Below the pieces are notes generated by a model. That model was given only the letters and a program-made list of their open reading frames with translations. It had not been told where the DNA came from and ran no database searches. From positions 45,644-109,643 of the forward strand of contig NZ_KB893650.1 in assembly GCF_000374105.1 (NCBI RefSeq): a stretch of 64,000 bases of DNA, in the 5' to 3' direction. Shown here in pieces: positions 8,888-18,002 of this stretch (positions are counted from its first letter, which is position 1; every line of letters begins with the position of its first letter). Both the position numbers and the translations under genes were made by a program. The DNA is from Kangiella aquimarina DSM 16071 (GTDB taxonomy: Bacteria; Pseudomonadota; Gammaproteobacteria; Enterobacterales; Kangiellaceae).

Positions 8888-9763
8888 ATGGCAGGACGTT
8901 TTGCTCCCTCACCTTCAGGCCCACTTCATTTCGGCTCGCTGATAGCAGCTGTCGGCAGCTATCTGATTGCAAAGTCACGTTCCAGCAAATGGCTGGTTCG
9001 AATCGAAGATATTGATCCGCCGCGTGAAGTTCCTGGTGCCAGCGATTTGATTTTGCGCCAACTCGAGGCGTTTGGTTTACACTGGGACGATACAGTTTTG
9101 TATCAAAGTCAACGTCTCGAACGCTACTCTGAAATCATTGAGCAATTAAAGTCACAAGATTTGGTCTACGCCTGTAACTGTACCCGCAAAAAAATTAAAT
9201 CTATCAGCCATAATGGGCTCTATCCCAATATTTGCGCCAACAAAAACCTCAGTTTTACTGGTGAGGTCGCGATTAAATTACGTCATGGCCATGGGGACTA
9301 CAGTTTTATCGATAAAATTCAGGGGCCGTGTCGCTTCTCGCCAGAAATTGATCATGAAGACTTCACTATCCGGCGTAAAGATGGTCTTATTGCCTATCAA
9401 TTAGCGGTTGTGGTGGATGATATTGAGCAGGGTATTGATCATGTAGTGCGCGGTTGCGATTTGCTGGACTCAACACCTCGTCAGTTAAGACTATATGAAG
9501 TATTGAGCAGCTCACCCCCTGACTGGTATCACCTGCCACTGGCCATTAATTCCGATGGCAATAAATTATCCAAACAAAACCATGCCCCAGCCATTGATGG
9601 CCAGCAAGCTTCGCACCTACTTTGCCTGGCATTGGAGTTTCTCGGGCATCCGATTGCGAGAGAACTGCAAGGCGACTCCCCCGAAAACATTCTCAAGCTT
9701 GCCGTTAATCACTTCCGTCTTGAGCAAATCCCCGCAGAACAACAAATCCTTTATTTAGATTAA
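8888..9763 (+). CDS. gluQ: glutamyl-Q tRNA(Asp) synthetase
   Basis: A glutamyl-tRNA synthetase paralogue lacking the anticodon-binding domain. It attaches glutamate to the queuosine of tRNA(Asp). RFAPSPSGPLHFGSL at the N-terminus contains the HIGH-type motif, and KLSKQNHAP is the KMSKS-type motif. CNCTRKKI and a later cysteine form the zinc site. The start is placed at ATG 8888 (MAGRFAPSPSG) because the upstream ATG 8846 lies within the dksA terminator. No good Shine-Dalgarno is visible. The protein is then 291 residues. The dksA-gluQ-pcnB-folK order matches E. coli. Confidence 0.93.
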   Translation: MAGRFAPSPSGPLHFGSLIAAVGSYLIAKSRSSKWLVRIEDIDPPREVPGASDLILRQLEAFGLHWDDTVLYQSQRLERYSEIIEQLKSQDLVYACNCTRKKIKSISHNGLYPNICANKNLSFTGEVAIKLRHGHGDYSFIDKIQGPCRFSPEIDHEDFTIRRKDGLIAYQLAVVVDDIEQGIDHVVRGCDLLDSTPRQLRLYEVLSSSPPDWYHLPLAINSDGNKLSKQNHAPAIDGQQASHLLCLALEFLGHPIARELQGDSPENILKLAVNHFRLEQIPAEQQILYLD

Positions 9764-9814
9764 TTAGCTAGGCGCTTGTGCTATGATCGCCCCATACTGT
9801 CAAATTCACACTTT

Positions 9815-11185
9815 ATGAGTTCAATAATTAAGTCCGTCAAACGTTGGTTTGCCAGCCCGGCCGTTGAATCGTCCGGCTCGAGTAACCGCACACAAATCAT
9901 CTCACGTGATCAACATTCGATCTCGCGTAAAGATATCAGCGAGAATGCCCTCAAGGTTCTTTATCGGTTAAGCAATGCTGGTTATGAGTCCTTTCTGGTA
10001 GGCGGTGGCGTGCGCGACTTATTGCTTGGGCTTCACCCCAAAGACTTCGATATCGCGACCAATGCAACGCCTGAGCAAGTTAAGGAACTCTTCCGCAACT
10101 GCCGTATTGTTGGTCGCCGTTTTCGATTAGCCCATATTTTATTTGGCCGTGATGTAATCGAAGTGGCCACCTTCCGGGCACACTGTGATGACAACATCCA
10201 GCAGGCCAAAGAAGGCATGATTCTGCGCGATAATGTTTATGGCGATATTGAAGAAGACGCCATCCGTCGTGACTTCACCATCAATGCGCTTTACTACAAT
10301 ATCAAAGATTTCTCGGTATACGACTACTGCGATGGCCTGTCGGATTTAAGGAAACGTCAATTACGCATGATTGGCGACCCCGAAACCCGCTACCGCGAAG
10401 ACCCGGTTCGCATGTTGCGCGTGGTTCGACTGGCCTGCAAACTGGATTTATCGATTGAACCCAAAACACTTAAACCGGTTTCGGAACTGTCTTATCTGCT
10501 TGAGCAGGTACCAGCAGCCCGGCTATGGGAAGAATACCGCAAACTGTTTTTGGCTGGTGCTGGCAAACTGACGTTCGAGAAACTACGCGAATACGGCCTG
10601 TTCCATGCCCTTTTTCCTGCAACTGATCGTTCGCTCAAGCATGACGATACAGCTCAGGCGCAACAAACAGAGCAATTGATCCTTGATGCATTGGAAAATA
10701 CTGATACCCGTATTGCTACCGAACAAACGGTCAATCCAGCCTTCCTGATGGCGGTAATGCTGTGGCAGCCTTTGCTTGAGAGCACCGAAGCTCTGCAACA
10801 GAAAGGCAATAACTTTAATGATGCTTTTTTCAAAAGCATGGCTCGCGTTCTCAACGCGCAAAGTCAACATATCTCTATCCCACGTCGTTACGCGCTGGTG
10901 ATTCGTGATATCTGGAGTATGCAGCTACGCCTGCCAGCTCATCATGGCAAAAAGGCCTGGAGTATTTTCGAGCACCCGCGTTTCCGTGCCGCATACGATT
11001 TCCTGTTATTGCGTTCGCAGTCCGATCCGCGACAGCTGGAACTAGCCAATTGGTGGACCAAATTTCAGGATGCTGACGCTAACGCCCGTCGCCAGATGCT
11101 GCAGCAGACAGGTGGTGGCAAGAAACGTAGACGTCGCAAACCGCGCAATCCTAAACGTCAACAAGCAAGCAAGAACCGTCATTAA
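9815..11185 (+). CDS. pcnB: poly(A) polymerase I
   Basis: Adds 3' poly(A) tails that promote RNA decay. The nucleotidyltransferase head shows FLVGGGVRDLLLG followed by DFDIATNATPE with the catalytic aspartates, then RRDFTINALYY and RYREDPVRMLR. The C-terminus is very basic (KKRRRRKPRNPKRQ), typical of bacterial PcnB rather than CCA-adding enzymes. The longest frame starts at a TTG at 9776. ATG 9815 is preferred, giving about 456 residues, but the start is not certain because E. coli pcnB uses an unusual initiator. folK follows after 11 bp, so the two are likely cotranscribed. Confidence 0.94.
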   Translation: MSSIIKSVKRWFASPAVESSGSSNRTQIISRDQHSISRKDISENALKVLYRLSNAGYESFLVGGGVRDLLLGLHPKDFDIATNATPEQVKELFRNCRIVGRRFRLAHILFGRDVIEVATFRAHCDDNIQQAKEGMILRDNVYGDIEEDAIRRDFTINALYYNIKDFSVYDYCDGLSDLRKRQLRMIGDPETRYREDPVRMLRVVRLACKLDLSIEPKTLKPVSELSYLLEQVPAARLWEEYRKLFLAGAGKLTFEKLREYGLFHALFPATDRSLKHDDTAQAQQTEQLILDALENTDTRIATEQTVNPAFLMAVMLWQPLLESTEALQQKGNNFNDAFFKSMARVLNAQSQHISIPRRYALVIRDIWSMQLRLPAHHGKKAWSIFEHPRFRAAYDFLLLRSQSDPRQLELANWWTKFQDADANARRQMLQQTGGGKKRRRRKPRNPKRQQASKNRH

Positions 11186-11196
11186 TCAGGACTGTC

Positions 11197-11730
11197 ATGG
11201 AAAGTCACCCGATTACCAAGCGCTCCATCGCATATATTGGTCTTGGCAGCAATTTGCAGCAACCTATTGAGCAAATTGAACGAGCATTGTTGGCGCTCGA
11301 TCAACTACCCGGTAGCTATCTTTTAAGTTACTCCAGCCTGTATCGAAGTGCTCCTATGGGCCCACAGGATCAGCCACCCTTTATCAATGCAGTGGCCAAG
11401 CTGGCAACCCGCTTTGCTCCACTGGAATTGCTCGATCAACTGCAAGCGATTGAAAATCAACAGGGAAGAATTCGAGAGCAACGTTGGGGGGCACGCACAT
11501 TAGATTTGGATCTGTTGCTCTACGATCATACAATCATGCAAACGGATCGCTTAACCCTGCCTCATTACGGTATCAAGGACAGGGATTTTGTACTGAAGCC
11601 ATTAATAGAACTAAGTCCTGAAATGTCGCTTCCCGATGGTAGCCTGGTTAAAGACTTATTAGAAAACTGCCCGCAGTACGATCTAGTGGCCTTAAAATAT
11701 GATAAGAACCATCATTGGCATTCTGAGTAA
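11197..11730 (+). CDS. folK: HPPK, 6-hydroxymethyl-7,8-dihydropterin pyrophosphokinase
   Basis: Transfers pyrophosphate from ATP to 6-hydroxymethyl-dihydropterin, the step before dihydropteroate synthesis in the folate pathway. The 177-residue protein has AYIGLGSNLQQP at the N-terminus, YRSAPMGPQDQPPFINAV, and the family signature RWGARTLDLDLLLYD with the metal-binding aspartates. It starts at ATG 11197, 11 bp after pcnB, as in E. coli. The same operon appears to continue into a nucleoside kinase and panBC. Confidence 0.95.
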   Translation: MESHPITKRSIAYIGLGSNLQQPIEQIERALLALDQLPGSYLLSYSSLYRSAPMGPQDQPPFINAVAKLATRFAPLELLDQLQAIENQQGRIREQRWGARTLDLDLLLYDHTIMQTDRLTLPHYGIKDRDFVLKPLIELSPEMSLPDGSLVKDLLENCPQYDLVALKYDKNHHWHSE

Positions 11731-11769
11731 GCTTGGGCCAAACAATGCCTCTGAATTAGGAGTATTTGA

Positions 11770-12423
11770 GTGAGTGTAAACATATCCATTCCACATAATT
11801 TCATAGCGGTTGAAGGCCCAATTGGGGTGGGCAAAACCACGCTTGCTCGCAAACTGTCCGAAGTGTTGAGTAGTGATCTGATACTGGAGGAAGCGGAAGA
11901 GAATCCATTTCTTGAGCGGTTTTATCAGGACCCTAAATCGGGTGCCCTGCCAACTCAGCTTTACTTCTTATTCCAGCGCGTACGCCAGCTACAGGATGTC
12001 CGTCAATCCGATATGTTCAGCCCAGTTAGAGTAGCTGACTATTTAATGGAAAAAGATCGACTGTTTGCTCGCTCGACACTCGATCAGGATGAATTGCGCC
12101 TGTACGAGCAGGTGTACCAGAATCTAACCATTGATGCGCCCAAACCAGACCTGGTAATTTATCTGCAGGCTTCTGTTCCAGTGCTACTGGACCGTATCAA
12201 AAAGCGTGGCCGTGTTGCAGAAAATCCTGTGACTAAAGAATATCTGCAAACCATTTGTGATGCCTATACCGATTTCTTTTATTATTATGATGAGTCACCC
12301 TTATTGATTGTTAATGCTTCCGGAATTGACCTGGTTGAGAACGAAGCAGACTTTAATATGCTACTCGATCAGATTAAAAGCACTACCACTGGACGTAACT
12401 ACTTTAATCCTCATCCAGCGTAA
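11770..12423 (+). CDS. deoxynucleoside kinase (dCK/dGK family)
   Basis: Phosphorylates deoxynucleosides for salvage. The P-loop is GPIGVGKTT (about 16-24), followed by LILEEAEENPFLERFY (base-binding glutamate region) and a DRLFARSTLD segment like the DRS motif. The lid carries RIKKRGRVAE. The 217-residue length fits bacterial deoxyadenosine/deoxyguanosine kinases, and substrate preference cannot be read from sequence. GTG start at 11770 after TTAGGAG. It sits between folK and panB, where E. coli has no such gene. Confidence 0.85.
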   Translation: MSVNISIPHNFIAVEGPIGVGKTTLARKLSEVLSSDLILEEAEENPFLERFYQDPKSGALPTQLYFLFQRVRQLQDVRQSDMFSPVRVADYLMEKDRLFARSTLDQDELRLYEQVYQNLTIDAPKPDLVIYLQASVPVLLDRIKKRGRVAENPVTKEYLQTICDAYTDFFYYYDESPLLIVNASGIDLVENEADFNMLLDQIKSTTTGRNYFNPHPA

Positions 12424-12437
12424 CCCGAGATTGAATC

Positions 12438-13232
12438 ATGAAAACTCTTACCATTAGCGATATTGAACAACTGAAGCAGCAAGGTGAAAAATTCAGCTGC
12501 ATTACCGCCTATGATGCCACTTTTGCCAGTGTTATTTCAGATGCGGGTGTCGATATGATTTTGGTTGGAGACTCACTGGGTAACGTCATTCAGGGGCAGA
12601 AGACCACTGTACCGGTGACCGTTGAGGACATGGAGTACCATATTGCCTGCGTCGCTCGTGGTAACAAGCGCTGCCTGATTGTGGGTGATATGCCCTACAT
12701 GAGTTACGCCACACCAGAGCAGGCCTACCATACGGCAGCACTGATCATGCAGGCTGGTGCGCACATGGTTAAGCTGGAAGGTGGCGACTGGTTGCATGAC
12801 ACTATTGAGGGACTGACACAACGCGGCATCCCGGTCTGTGCTCACTTGGGGCTTACCCCTCAGTCAGTGGATGCGCTGGGTGGTTTTAAGGTGCAGGGGC
12901 GTGATTCGAAACAGGCTGAACAAATGCTGGCTGATGCCAAGGCTCTAGAGCAGGCCGGCGCTCGCATGCTTGTTCTGGAGTGTGTACCGCAGGGACTGGC
13001 CAAACAGATAGCAGAAAGTCTGACCATTCCAGTGATGGGTATTGGCGCTGGCGTCGATGTTGATGGTCAGGTGTTGGTGCTTCATGACATGCTCGGAATT
13101 TCTCCTTTTCAGGCCAAATTTGTGCGCAACTTCATGGCTGACGCCAAAGGCGATATCAAGGCAGCCTTCGAGCTGTATCACAATGAAGTTCGTGCTAAAA
13201 ACTTTCCTGCAGCTGAGCACTCTTTCGACTAA
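12438..13232 (+). CDS. panB: ketopantoate hydroxymethyltransferase
   Basis: Makes ketopantoate from 2-oxoisovalerate and methylene-tetrahydrofolate, the first step of pantothenate synthesis. The 264-residue protein shows ITAYDATFASV, VGDSLGNVIQG with the metal-binding aspartate, VKLEGGDW, GIPVCAHLGLTPQ, LVLECVP with the catalytic glutamate, and GIGAGVDVDGQVLV. It starts 14 bp after the kinase stop and is followed by panC after 15 bp, so panBC form an operon. No panD is in the window. Confidence 0.97.
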   Translation: MKTLTISDIEQLKQQGEKFSCITAYDATFASVISDAGVDMILVGDSLGNVIQGQKTTVPVTVEDMEYHIACVARGNKRCLIVGDMPYMSYATPEQAYHTAALIMQAGAHMVKLEGGDWLHDTIEGLTQRGIPVCAHLGLTPQSVDALGGFKVQGRDSKQAEQMLADAKALEQAGARMLVLECVPQGLAKQIAESLTIPVMGIGAGVDVDGQVLVLHDMLGISPFQAKFVRNFMADAKGDIKAAFELYHNEVRAKNFPAAEHSFD

Positions 13233-13247
13233 GGACTGGCTTCAATA

Positions 13248-14093
13248 ATGATCGTTGTAAACTCTGTTCAAACCCTGCGTCGTCTTATTCAAACCCACCG
13301 TGATATGGGTCATCGGATTGGCTTTGTCCCAACCATGGGCAATTTGCATGCCGGACATTTAAGTCTGGTTGAAACTGCCAAGAAGCATGCTGATATTGTT
13401 GTGGTCAGTATCTTTGTTAATCCCACTCAGTTTGGCCCGAATGAAGACTTCGACGCTTATCCGCGTACTTTTGAGCAGGATCAGGCTTTGCTGGAACAGG
13501 AAGGCGCCGATATTGTCTTTGCACCTGAGGTTGCAGAGGTCTATCCAAATTGGCCTAACCTGACTAAAGTTCAGGTCGCCGAACTAGGCAATAACCATTG
13601 TGGCGCATCTCGCCCCGGTCACTTTGATGGTGTCACAACCGTTGTCAGCAAACTGTTTAATATGGTGCGGCCTGATTGCGCTGTTTTCGGTCAGAAAGAC
13701 TTTCAGCAGCTGGCGATTATTAAACGTATGACCAGTGATCTGAACTTTGACATTGAGATTATTGGCGCGCCGATAGTGCGCGAAGTCAATGGTCTTGCCA
13801 TGAGTTCACGCAATGGCTACTTAAGTAACGAACAAAAAGAGCACGCCTCTTTTATCTACCAGACCCTAAATTGGCTAAAGCAACAAATTGATAATGGCGA
13901 GCGCGACTATCGAGCACTGGAGAACGCCGCTGCACAACGATTAGCAGAGCAGGACTTCAAACCTGATTATGTCAATATAGCTCGCCAGGATAATCTTGAA
14001 CTGGCTGAGAATGAAGATAGGGAGCTGGTCATATTGATTGCAGCATTTATGGGTAAGGTGAGATTGATTGATAACGTTACTTTATCGCTCTAA
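13248..14093 (+). CDS. panC: pantothenate synthetase
   Basis: ATP-dependent ligation of pantoate and beta-alanine. The 281-residue protein has FVPTMGNLHAGHLSL (nucleotidylyltransferase HIGH-like motif), SIFVNPTQFGPNEDF, RPGHFDGVTTVVSKLFN, FGQKDFQQLAII and LAMSSRNGYLS (KMSKS-like). All are family hallmarks. Last gene of the pcnB-folK-kinase-panB-panC run; a 143-bp gap separates it from acs. Confidence 0.97.
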   Translation: MIVVNSVQTLRRLIQTHRDMGHRIGFVPTMGNLHAGHLSLVETAKKHADIVVVSIFVNPTQFGPNEDFDAYPRTFEQDQALLEQEGADIVFAPEVAEVYPNWPNLTKVQVAELGNNHCGASRPGHFDGVTTVVSKLFNMVRPDCAVFGQKDFQQLAIIKRMTSDLNFDIEIIGAPIVREVNGLAMSSRNGYLSNEQKEHASFIYQTLNWLKQQIDNGERDYRALENAAAQRLAEQDFKPDYVNIARQDNLELAENEDRELVILIAAFMGKVRLIDNVTLSL

Positions 14094-14236
14094 TGTTTTG
14101 AGTTTCATCTATAAAAGCTCATAGTTTCAAATAGTTAATTACAATTATTACAACTGATAACCACTATTCCTGTCTAACTCTTTAACGCTTTTGATTTTTG
14201 TTTTATGCTGGTCTGATAAATGATTAGGAGCCAGTT

Positions 14237-16171
14237 ATGTCTGATTCAAAAACCTATCCAATAAAACAATTCAGCACACATACCCCACACATTGATGAAG
14301 AAAAATATTTGCGCATGTACCAACAATCGGTACAGGAACCGGAGAAGTTCTGGTCGCGTATGGCGCACGAGTTTATTGACTGGTTTGAACCATGGAAAAC
14401 GGTAAAAAACGTTGATTACAAAACTGCTTCGATTAAATGGTTTGAAGGCGGCAAATTAAACGTCAGTTATAACTGTATTGATCGCCACTTAAAAGACAAG
14501 GCCGATCATACCGCCATCATCTGGGAAGGCGATGAGCCGGATCAGCAGCGTTACATCAGTTATCAGGAGCTGCATGACGAAGTCTGTAAAATGGCTAATG
14601 CACTGAAAAGTCGCGGTGTTAAAAAAGGCGATCGTGTCTGCATCTATATGCCGATGATTCCTGAAGTTGGCTTTGCCATGCTGGCTTGCGCCCGTATCGG
14701 TGCCATACACTCAGTAGTCTTTGGTGGTTTCTCACCTGAAGCCTTAAAAAGTCGTATTCTTGACAGTGATTGCCGCGTAGTCATCACAGCTGATGCAGGT
14801 GTTCGTGGTGGCAAAACGGTTCCTCTTAAAGCCAATACCGATAAAGCACTTCAGCACTGTCCTGACGTACACAGCGTTTTTGTGGTTAAGCATCGCCTGG
14901 CCGATATTGATTGGCATGCTGAGCGCGACATTGACTACAACGAACTCAAAAAAGAGATGGAGTCAGAGTGTCCCGTGGAAACCATGGACGCAGAAGATCC
15001 GCTCTTTATTCTGTATACCTCCGGTTCGACCGGAAAACCGAAAGGAGTGTTGCACACCAGCGGCGGCTACCTATTGCATGTAGCCATGACCCATAAGTAT
15101 ATCTTTGATTATCACGATGGCGATATCTACTGGTGCACTGCCGATGCCGGCTGGATTACTGGTCACTCCTATATTTTTTATGGACCATTGGCCAACGGTG
15201 CAACCACCTTGGTATTCGAAGGAGTACCCAGTTACCCGACACCGTCTCGCTTCTGGCAAGTGGTCGACAAGCACAAGGTCAATATTTTCTACACCGCCCC
15301 AACTGCCATACGCGCCTTGATGGCCGTCGGTGATGATGCCGTTAAGTCCACATCACGCAAGTCACTGCGTCTGCTGGGTTCGGTTGGTGAGCCGATCAAT
15401 GTCGAAGCTTGGGAATGGTATTACAAAGTTGTCGGTGACGAGCGCTGCCCTATCGTTGATACTTGGTGGCAAACAGAAACCGGAGGTATTCTGATTTCGC
15501 CATTGCCTGGAGCAACGCCTTTAAAGCCCGGCTCTGCCACTCGTCCTTTCTTTGGTGTTCAACCGGCGATTCTTGATCAGGATGGCAATGAACTTGACGG
15601 TAAAGCGAGCGGTTATCTGGTTATGAAAGATTCATGGCCAGGCCAGATGCGTTCAGTCTATGGTGATCATGATCGCTTCTTCCAGACCTATTTCTCGCAA
15701 TATTCAGGCTATTACTTCACTGGCGATGGTGCCAATCGCGATGAAGATGGTTACTACTGGATCACTGGTCGCGTTGACGATGTTTTAAATGTTTCAGGAC
15801 ACCGTATGGGAACTGCGGAAGTTGAGAATGCATTAGATCTGCACCCTCTAGTCGCAGAGTCAGCTGTCGTTGGCTATCCTCACGATATCAAAGGACAAGG
15901 AATTTATGCTTTTGTCATCTTCAAAAATGGTGTCGAGTTTAATGACGAAATCAAGCAGCAGCTGATTGATATCATAACTGAAGAGATAGGCCCGATTGCT
16001 AAGCCCGATAAGATTCAATGGGCTCCCGATCTACCCAAGACCCGCTCGGGAAAAATTATGCGCCGCATCCTGCGAAAAATCGCCGAGAATCAGGTCGATA
16101 GTATTGGTGATACTTCTACTCTCGCTGATCCATCAGTGGTACAGCACCTGATTGATAATCGACTGCACTAG
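14237..16171 (+). CDS. acs: acetyl-CoA synthetase
   Basis: AMP-forming acetate activation to acetyl-CoA. At 644 residues it is the standard length. The AMP-binding signature [22 protein letters not shown], the hinge region [18 protein letters not shown], and the C-terminal [11 protein letters not shown] with the acetylatable lysine K606 are present. TTAGGAG precedes the ATG. It appears monocistronic, with its own upstream region and a hairpin just downstream. This points to scavenging of acetate as a carbon source. Confidence 0.97.
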   Translation: MSDSKTYPIKQFSTHTPHIDEEKYLRMYQQSVQEPEKFWSRMAHEFIDWFEPWKTVKNVDYKTASIKWFEGGKLNVSYNCIDRHLKDKADHTAIIWEGDEPDQQRYISYQELHDEVCKMANALKSRGVKKGDRVCIYMPMIPEVGFAMLACARIGAIHSVVFGGFSPEALKSRILDSDCRVVITADAGVRGGKTVPLKANTDKALQHCPDVHSVFVVKHRLADIDWHAERDIDYNELKKEMESECPVETMDAEDPLFILYTSGSTGKPKGVLHTSGGYLLHVAMTHKYIFDYHDGDIYWCTADAGWITGHSYIFYGPLANGATTLVFEGVPSYPTPSRFWQVVDKHKVNIFYTAPTAIRALMAVGDDAVKSTSRKSLRLLGSVGEPINVEAWEWYYKVVGDERCPIVDTWWQTETGGILISPLPGATPLKPGSATRPFFGVQPAILDQDGNELDGKASGYLVMKDSWPGQMRSVYGDHDRFFQTYFSQYSGYYFTGDGANRDEDGYYWITGRVDDVLNVSGHRMGTAEVENALDLHPLVAESAVVGYPHDIKGQGIYAFVIFKNGVEFNDEIKQQLIDIITEEIGPIAKPDKIQWAPDLPKTRSGKIMRRILRKIAENQVDSIGDTSTLADPSVVQHLIDNRLH

Positions 16172-16182
16172 AAAATCAATTC

Positions 16183-16215
16183 AAAAAAGCCCTGATGTTT
16201 CATCAGGGCTCTTCT
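16183..16215. terminator. terminator between convergent acs and DUF1853 gene
   Basis: AGCCCTGATG (16188... left arm ending at 16197), loop TTT, CATCAGGGCT (16201-16210). A run of six T follows on the minus strand, so it mainly serves the DUF1853 gene. On the plus strand the tail is CTTCT, weaker but probably still useful for acs. Confidence 0.8.
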
Positions 16216-16235
16216 ATATCCCGCTTATGCTAGGC

Positions 16236-17108
16236 CTAGTCCAGAGTTAATACTCTTTGTCTGGCTCTTTGTAACCACTCATCGGTAACAACGAAGCCTC
16301 GTACCACCTCTTTTCCATTTTGCATGCCCACAATGGTAGCCAATTGCTCCTGATTAAGTCGGCCCAACTTTTTTACCTCTGGATAATCATTTTCGGTCAA
16401 CTCCGAGAGCCAGTACATGCGTGGCAACTGATACCATTCGAAATTATTCTGCTCTCGATAACTGTTAAACTCCTCATGGGTTGCCCAGAATCCTTTCAAA
16501 TGATCAGTCGCAACTTCTGCAGGATGGGTGTAGGTTTGATTCAAGAAATTTTGTATTGCATAGAATAAGCGTCCACGTGTCAGTAACGCTGACTGGTCTA
16601 TAACCAGCTGCTGCTGTTCCAACCACGCTTTAACTTCTACTTTGCTAGAGAGAGCAAGCTGATGACTGAGCAAGCGTTTAAATTTTCGGTCAAAACGATC
16701 ACGTAGGTTAGGCCCAACCCAGTTAGCCATCTCTTCACCGCTACCGATTTGCAGATAGAACTTTACTGCCAGTTCGCAATGCACAGTCTCTTTTGCATGG
16801 TGACTCTCTATAATTGAGTCGAATTCGCCGAGCGTTTGCTTATTGATGATGACCTGCTGGTTTGAACGTATCAGTTCATAAGATGGATTAGAACGAATCA
16901 GATGATGCCAAAGCTGTTCGAAATATACGCCTAGCCTGTGTGTGGGTTCAAATCTAAAAGAATCGCTCTCACCCACTACGTTAACTAGTAACTGATTAGC
17001 GTTAAGCAGGTTGCCACTATGTAATTCATTGACTGATGCAACTGATAAAAAGTCAGGGCTGTTAATCAGCCAATCTAAATCCGCTTGAATACGATGTTTA
17101 TCCTGCAT
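16236..17108 (-). CDS. DUF1853 family protein
   Basis: A 290-residue cytoplasmic protein with the features of the DUF1853 family: an N-terminal DLDWLINSPDFL, an LGVYFEQLWHHL segment, and the central LGEFDSIIE plus HCELAVKFYL, which resemble a PD-(D/E)XK nuclease-like core (D...E-x-A-V-K). Function is unknown, and the nuclease-like reading is my inference from that pattern. It stands alone between two terminators and is not part of the cpx group. Confidence 0.75.
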   Translation of the reverse strand: MQDKHRIQADLDWLINSPDFLSVASVNELHSGNLLNANQLLVNVVGESDSFRFEPTHRLGVYFEQLWHHLIRSNPSYELIRSNQQVIINKQTLGEFDSIIESHHAKETVHCELAVKFYLQIGSGEEMANWVGPNLRDRFDRKFKRLLSHQLALSSKVEVKAWLEQQQLVIDQSALLTRGRLFYAIQNFLNQTYTHPAEVATDHLKGFWATHEEFNSYREQNNFEWYQLPRMYWLSELTENDYPEVKKLGRLNQEQLATIVGMQNGKEVVRGFVVTDEWLQRARQRVLTLD

Positions 17109-17143
17109 TGGATGAGACCTTCACGAAGTAGCTTTTATGATAA

Positions 17144-17169
17144 CAAAAAAAAGCCACCCGAAGGTGGCT
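17144..17169 (-). terminator. terminator of the spy/cpxP-like gene
   Basis: On the minus strand AGCCACC-TTCG-GGTGGCT is followed by eight T (complement of A8 at 17144-17151). It lies about 100 bp past the spy/cpxP-like stop codon. A second small hairpin, TTTCAGA...TCTGAAA (17174-17192), lies just before it. Confidence 0.85.
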
Positions 17170-17272
17170 AACATTTCAGAGAGGTTCTGAAATAACGTTA
17201 GTGTCGAAAAGCTGGTATTTTTTTGAGGGGCTAAATACCAGCCTGTAACACTAAGGGGGAGTCGTTTAGCGA

Positions 17273-17779
17273 TTACTTTTTATTGTCCTTTTTCCGCTCT
17301 TGAGCCTGTTCATGCATATCCTCGCGCATTTCTTTGCGCATCTCGTACATTTCCATACGCAGTTCCTTCATTTTTGCACGCTGTTCTTCGTTAAGAAGTT
17401 TTTGTACTTCCATATAATGTTGATGCCTTCCTGCCATCATCTCTGCTCTGATATCGGCCTGCTTACGCAAATTGCTTTGTAACTTGCCTTTATCCAAAGT
17501 ATCTTGCTGCATCATATGACGCTGTTGCTGCATTAATTCCATCATCTGTTCCTGATGAGCTTTGACGGCTTCCTTTCGCTGCTCGTACAGCTTGTCAATT
17601 TTCGCTCGTTGCTCATCATTAACACCTAACTTCTCCATCATCATCTGATGCTGTTGCATGGAATGCTCTTTATGCATTCCACCATGGCTTCGCTCATGAT
17701 TTCCTGCATCAGCACTGACACTCAGCATCAAGGCTGATGTTGCCAGTACTAATCCCATTAATGATTTATTCAATAACAT
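17273..17779 (-). CDS. Spy/CpxP family periplasmic protein
   Basis: A 168-residue exported protein with a signal peptide (cleavage likely after SVSADA), then a His/Met-rich stretch and long amphipathic helices. Two LTxxQ-type motifs typical of Spy/CpxP are present: LGVNDEQRAKI and LLNEEQRAKMKEL. In E. coli CpxP restrains the sensor CpxA and binds misfolded periplasmic proteins, while Spy is an ATP-independent chaperone. The gene is divergent from cpxR, exactly the cpxP-cpxRA arrangement, so I favour a CpxP-like role. The Met/His-rich N-terminus could also bind metal such as copper. Confidence 0.85.
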   Translation of the reverse strand: MLLNKSLMGLVLATSALMLSVSADAGNHERSHGGMHKEHSMQQHQMMMEKLGVNDEQRAKIDKLYEQRKEAVKAHQEQMMELMQQQRHMMQQDTLDKGKLQSNLRKQADIRAEMMAGRHQHYMEVQKLLNEEQRAKMKELRMEMYEMRKEMREDMHEQAQERKKDNKK

Positions 17780-17819
17780 AGTCTACTCCTAACCCATTTC
17801 CTGATTTGCTGTTAACTTA

Positions 17820-17837
17820 ATTCTTCCGCGGAAGAAT
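17820..17837. promoter_or_regulatory. 18-bp perfect palindrome in the cpx intergenic region
   Basis: ATTCTTCCGCGGAAGAAT is a perfect inverted repeat with no spacer, 41 bp upstream of the spy/cpxP-like start codon. This form is typical of an operator for a dimeric repressor or activator. It does not match the CpxR box. Which protein binds is unknown. Confidence 0.5.
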
Positions 17838-17910
17838 GCTTTTGCAAATTGATAGTACTCACTATAGACTTCTTTTAACTCCAAAAGTTTGAATTAATAA
17901 CGGTTTTTGC

Positions 17911-17926
17911 GTAAAGCTTCTGTAAA
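17911..17926 (+). promoter_or_regulatory. CpxR-box-like site
   Basis: GTAAA-GCTTCT-GTAAA, a direct repeat of GTAAA with a 6-base spacer. The E. coli CpxR consensus is two GTAAA boxes about 5 bases apart. It lies 77 bp upstream of cpxR and 132 bp upstream of the divergent spy/cpxP-like gene, so it could autoregulate both. Confidence 0.6.
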
Positions 17927-18002
17927 AGCCACTGACCAAACTTTACACTTTCACTTTCTAGCGCGTGCTAAAATCCTTACACGCCAATAGGTTAGGTTAG
18001 CT

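Noticed and set aside
8692..9015. 107-codon frame across the dksA end and gluQ start
   Set aside because: It runs in another frame through two confident genes and through the terminator between them.
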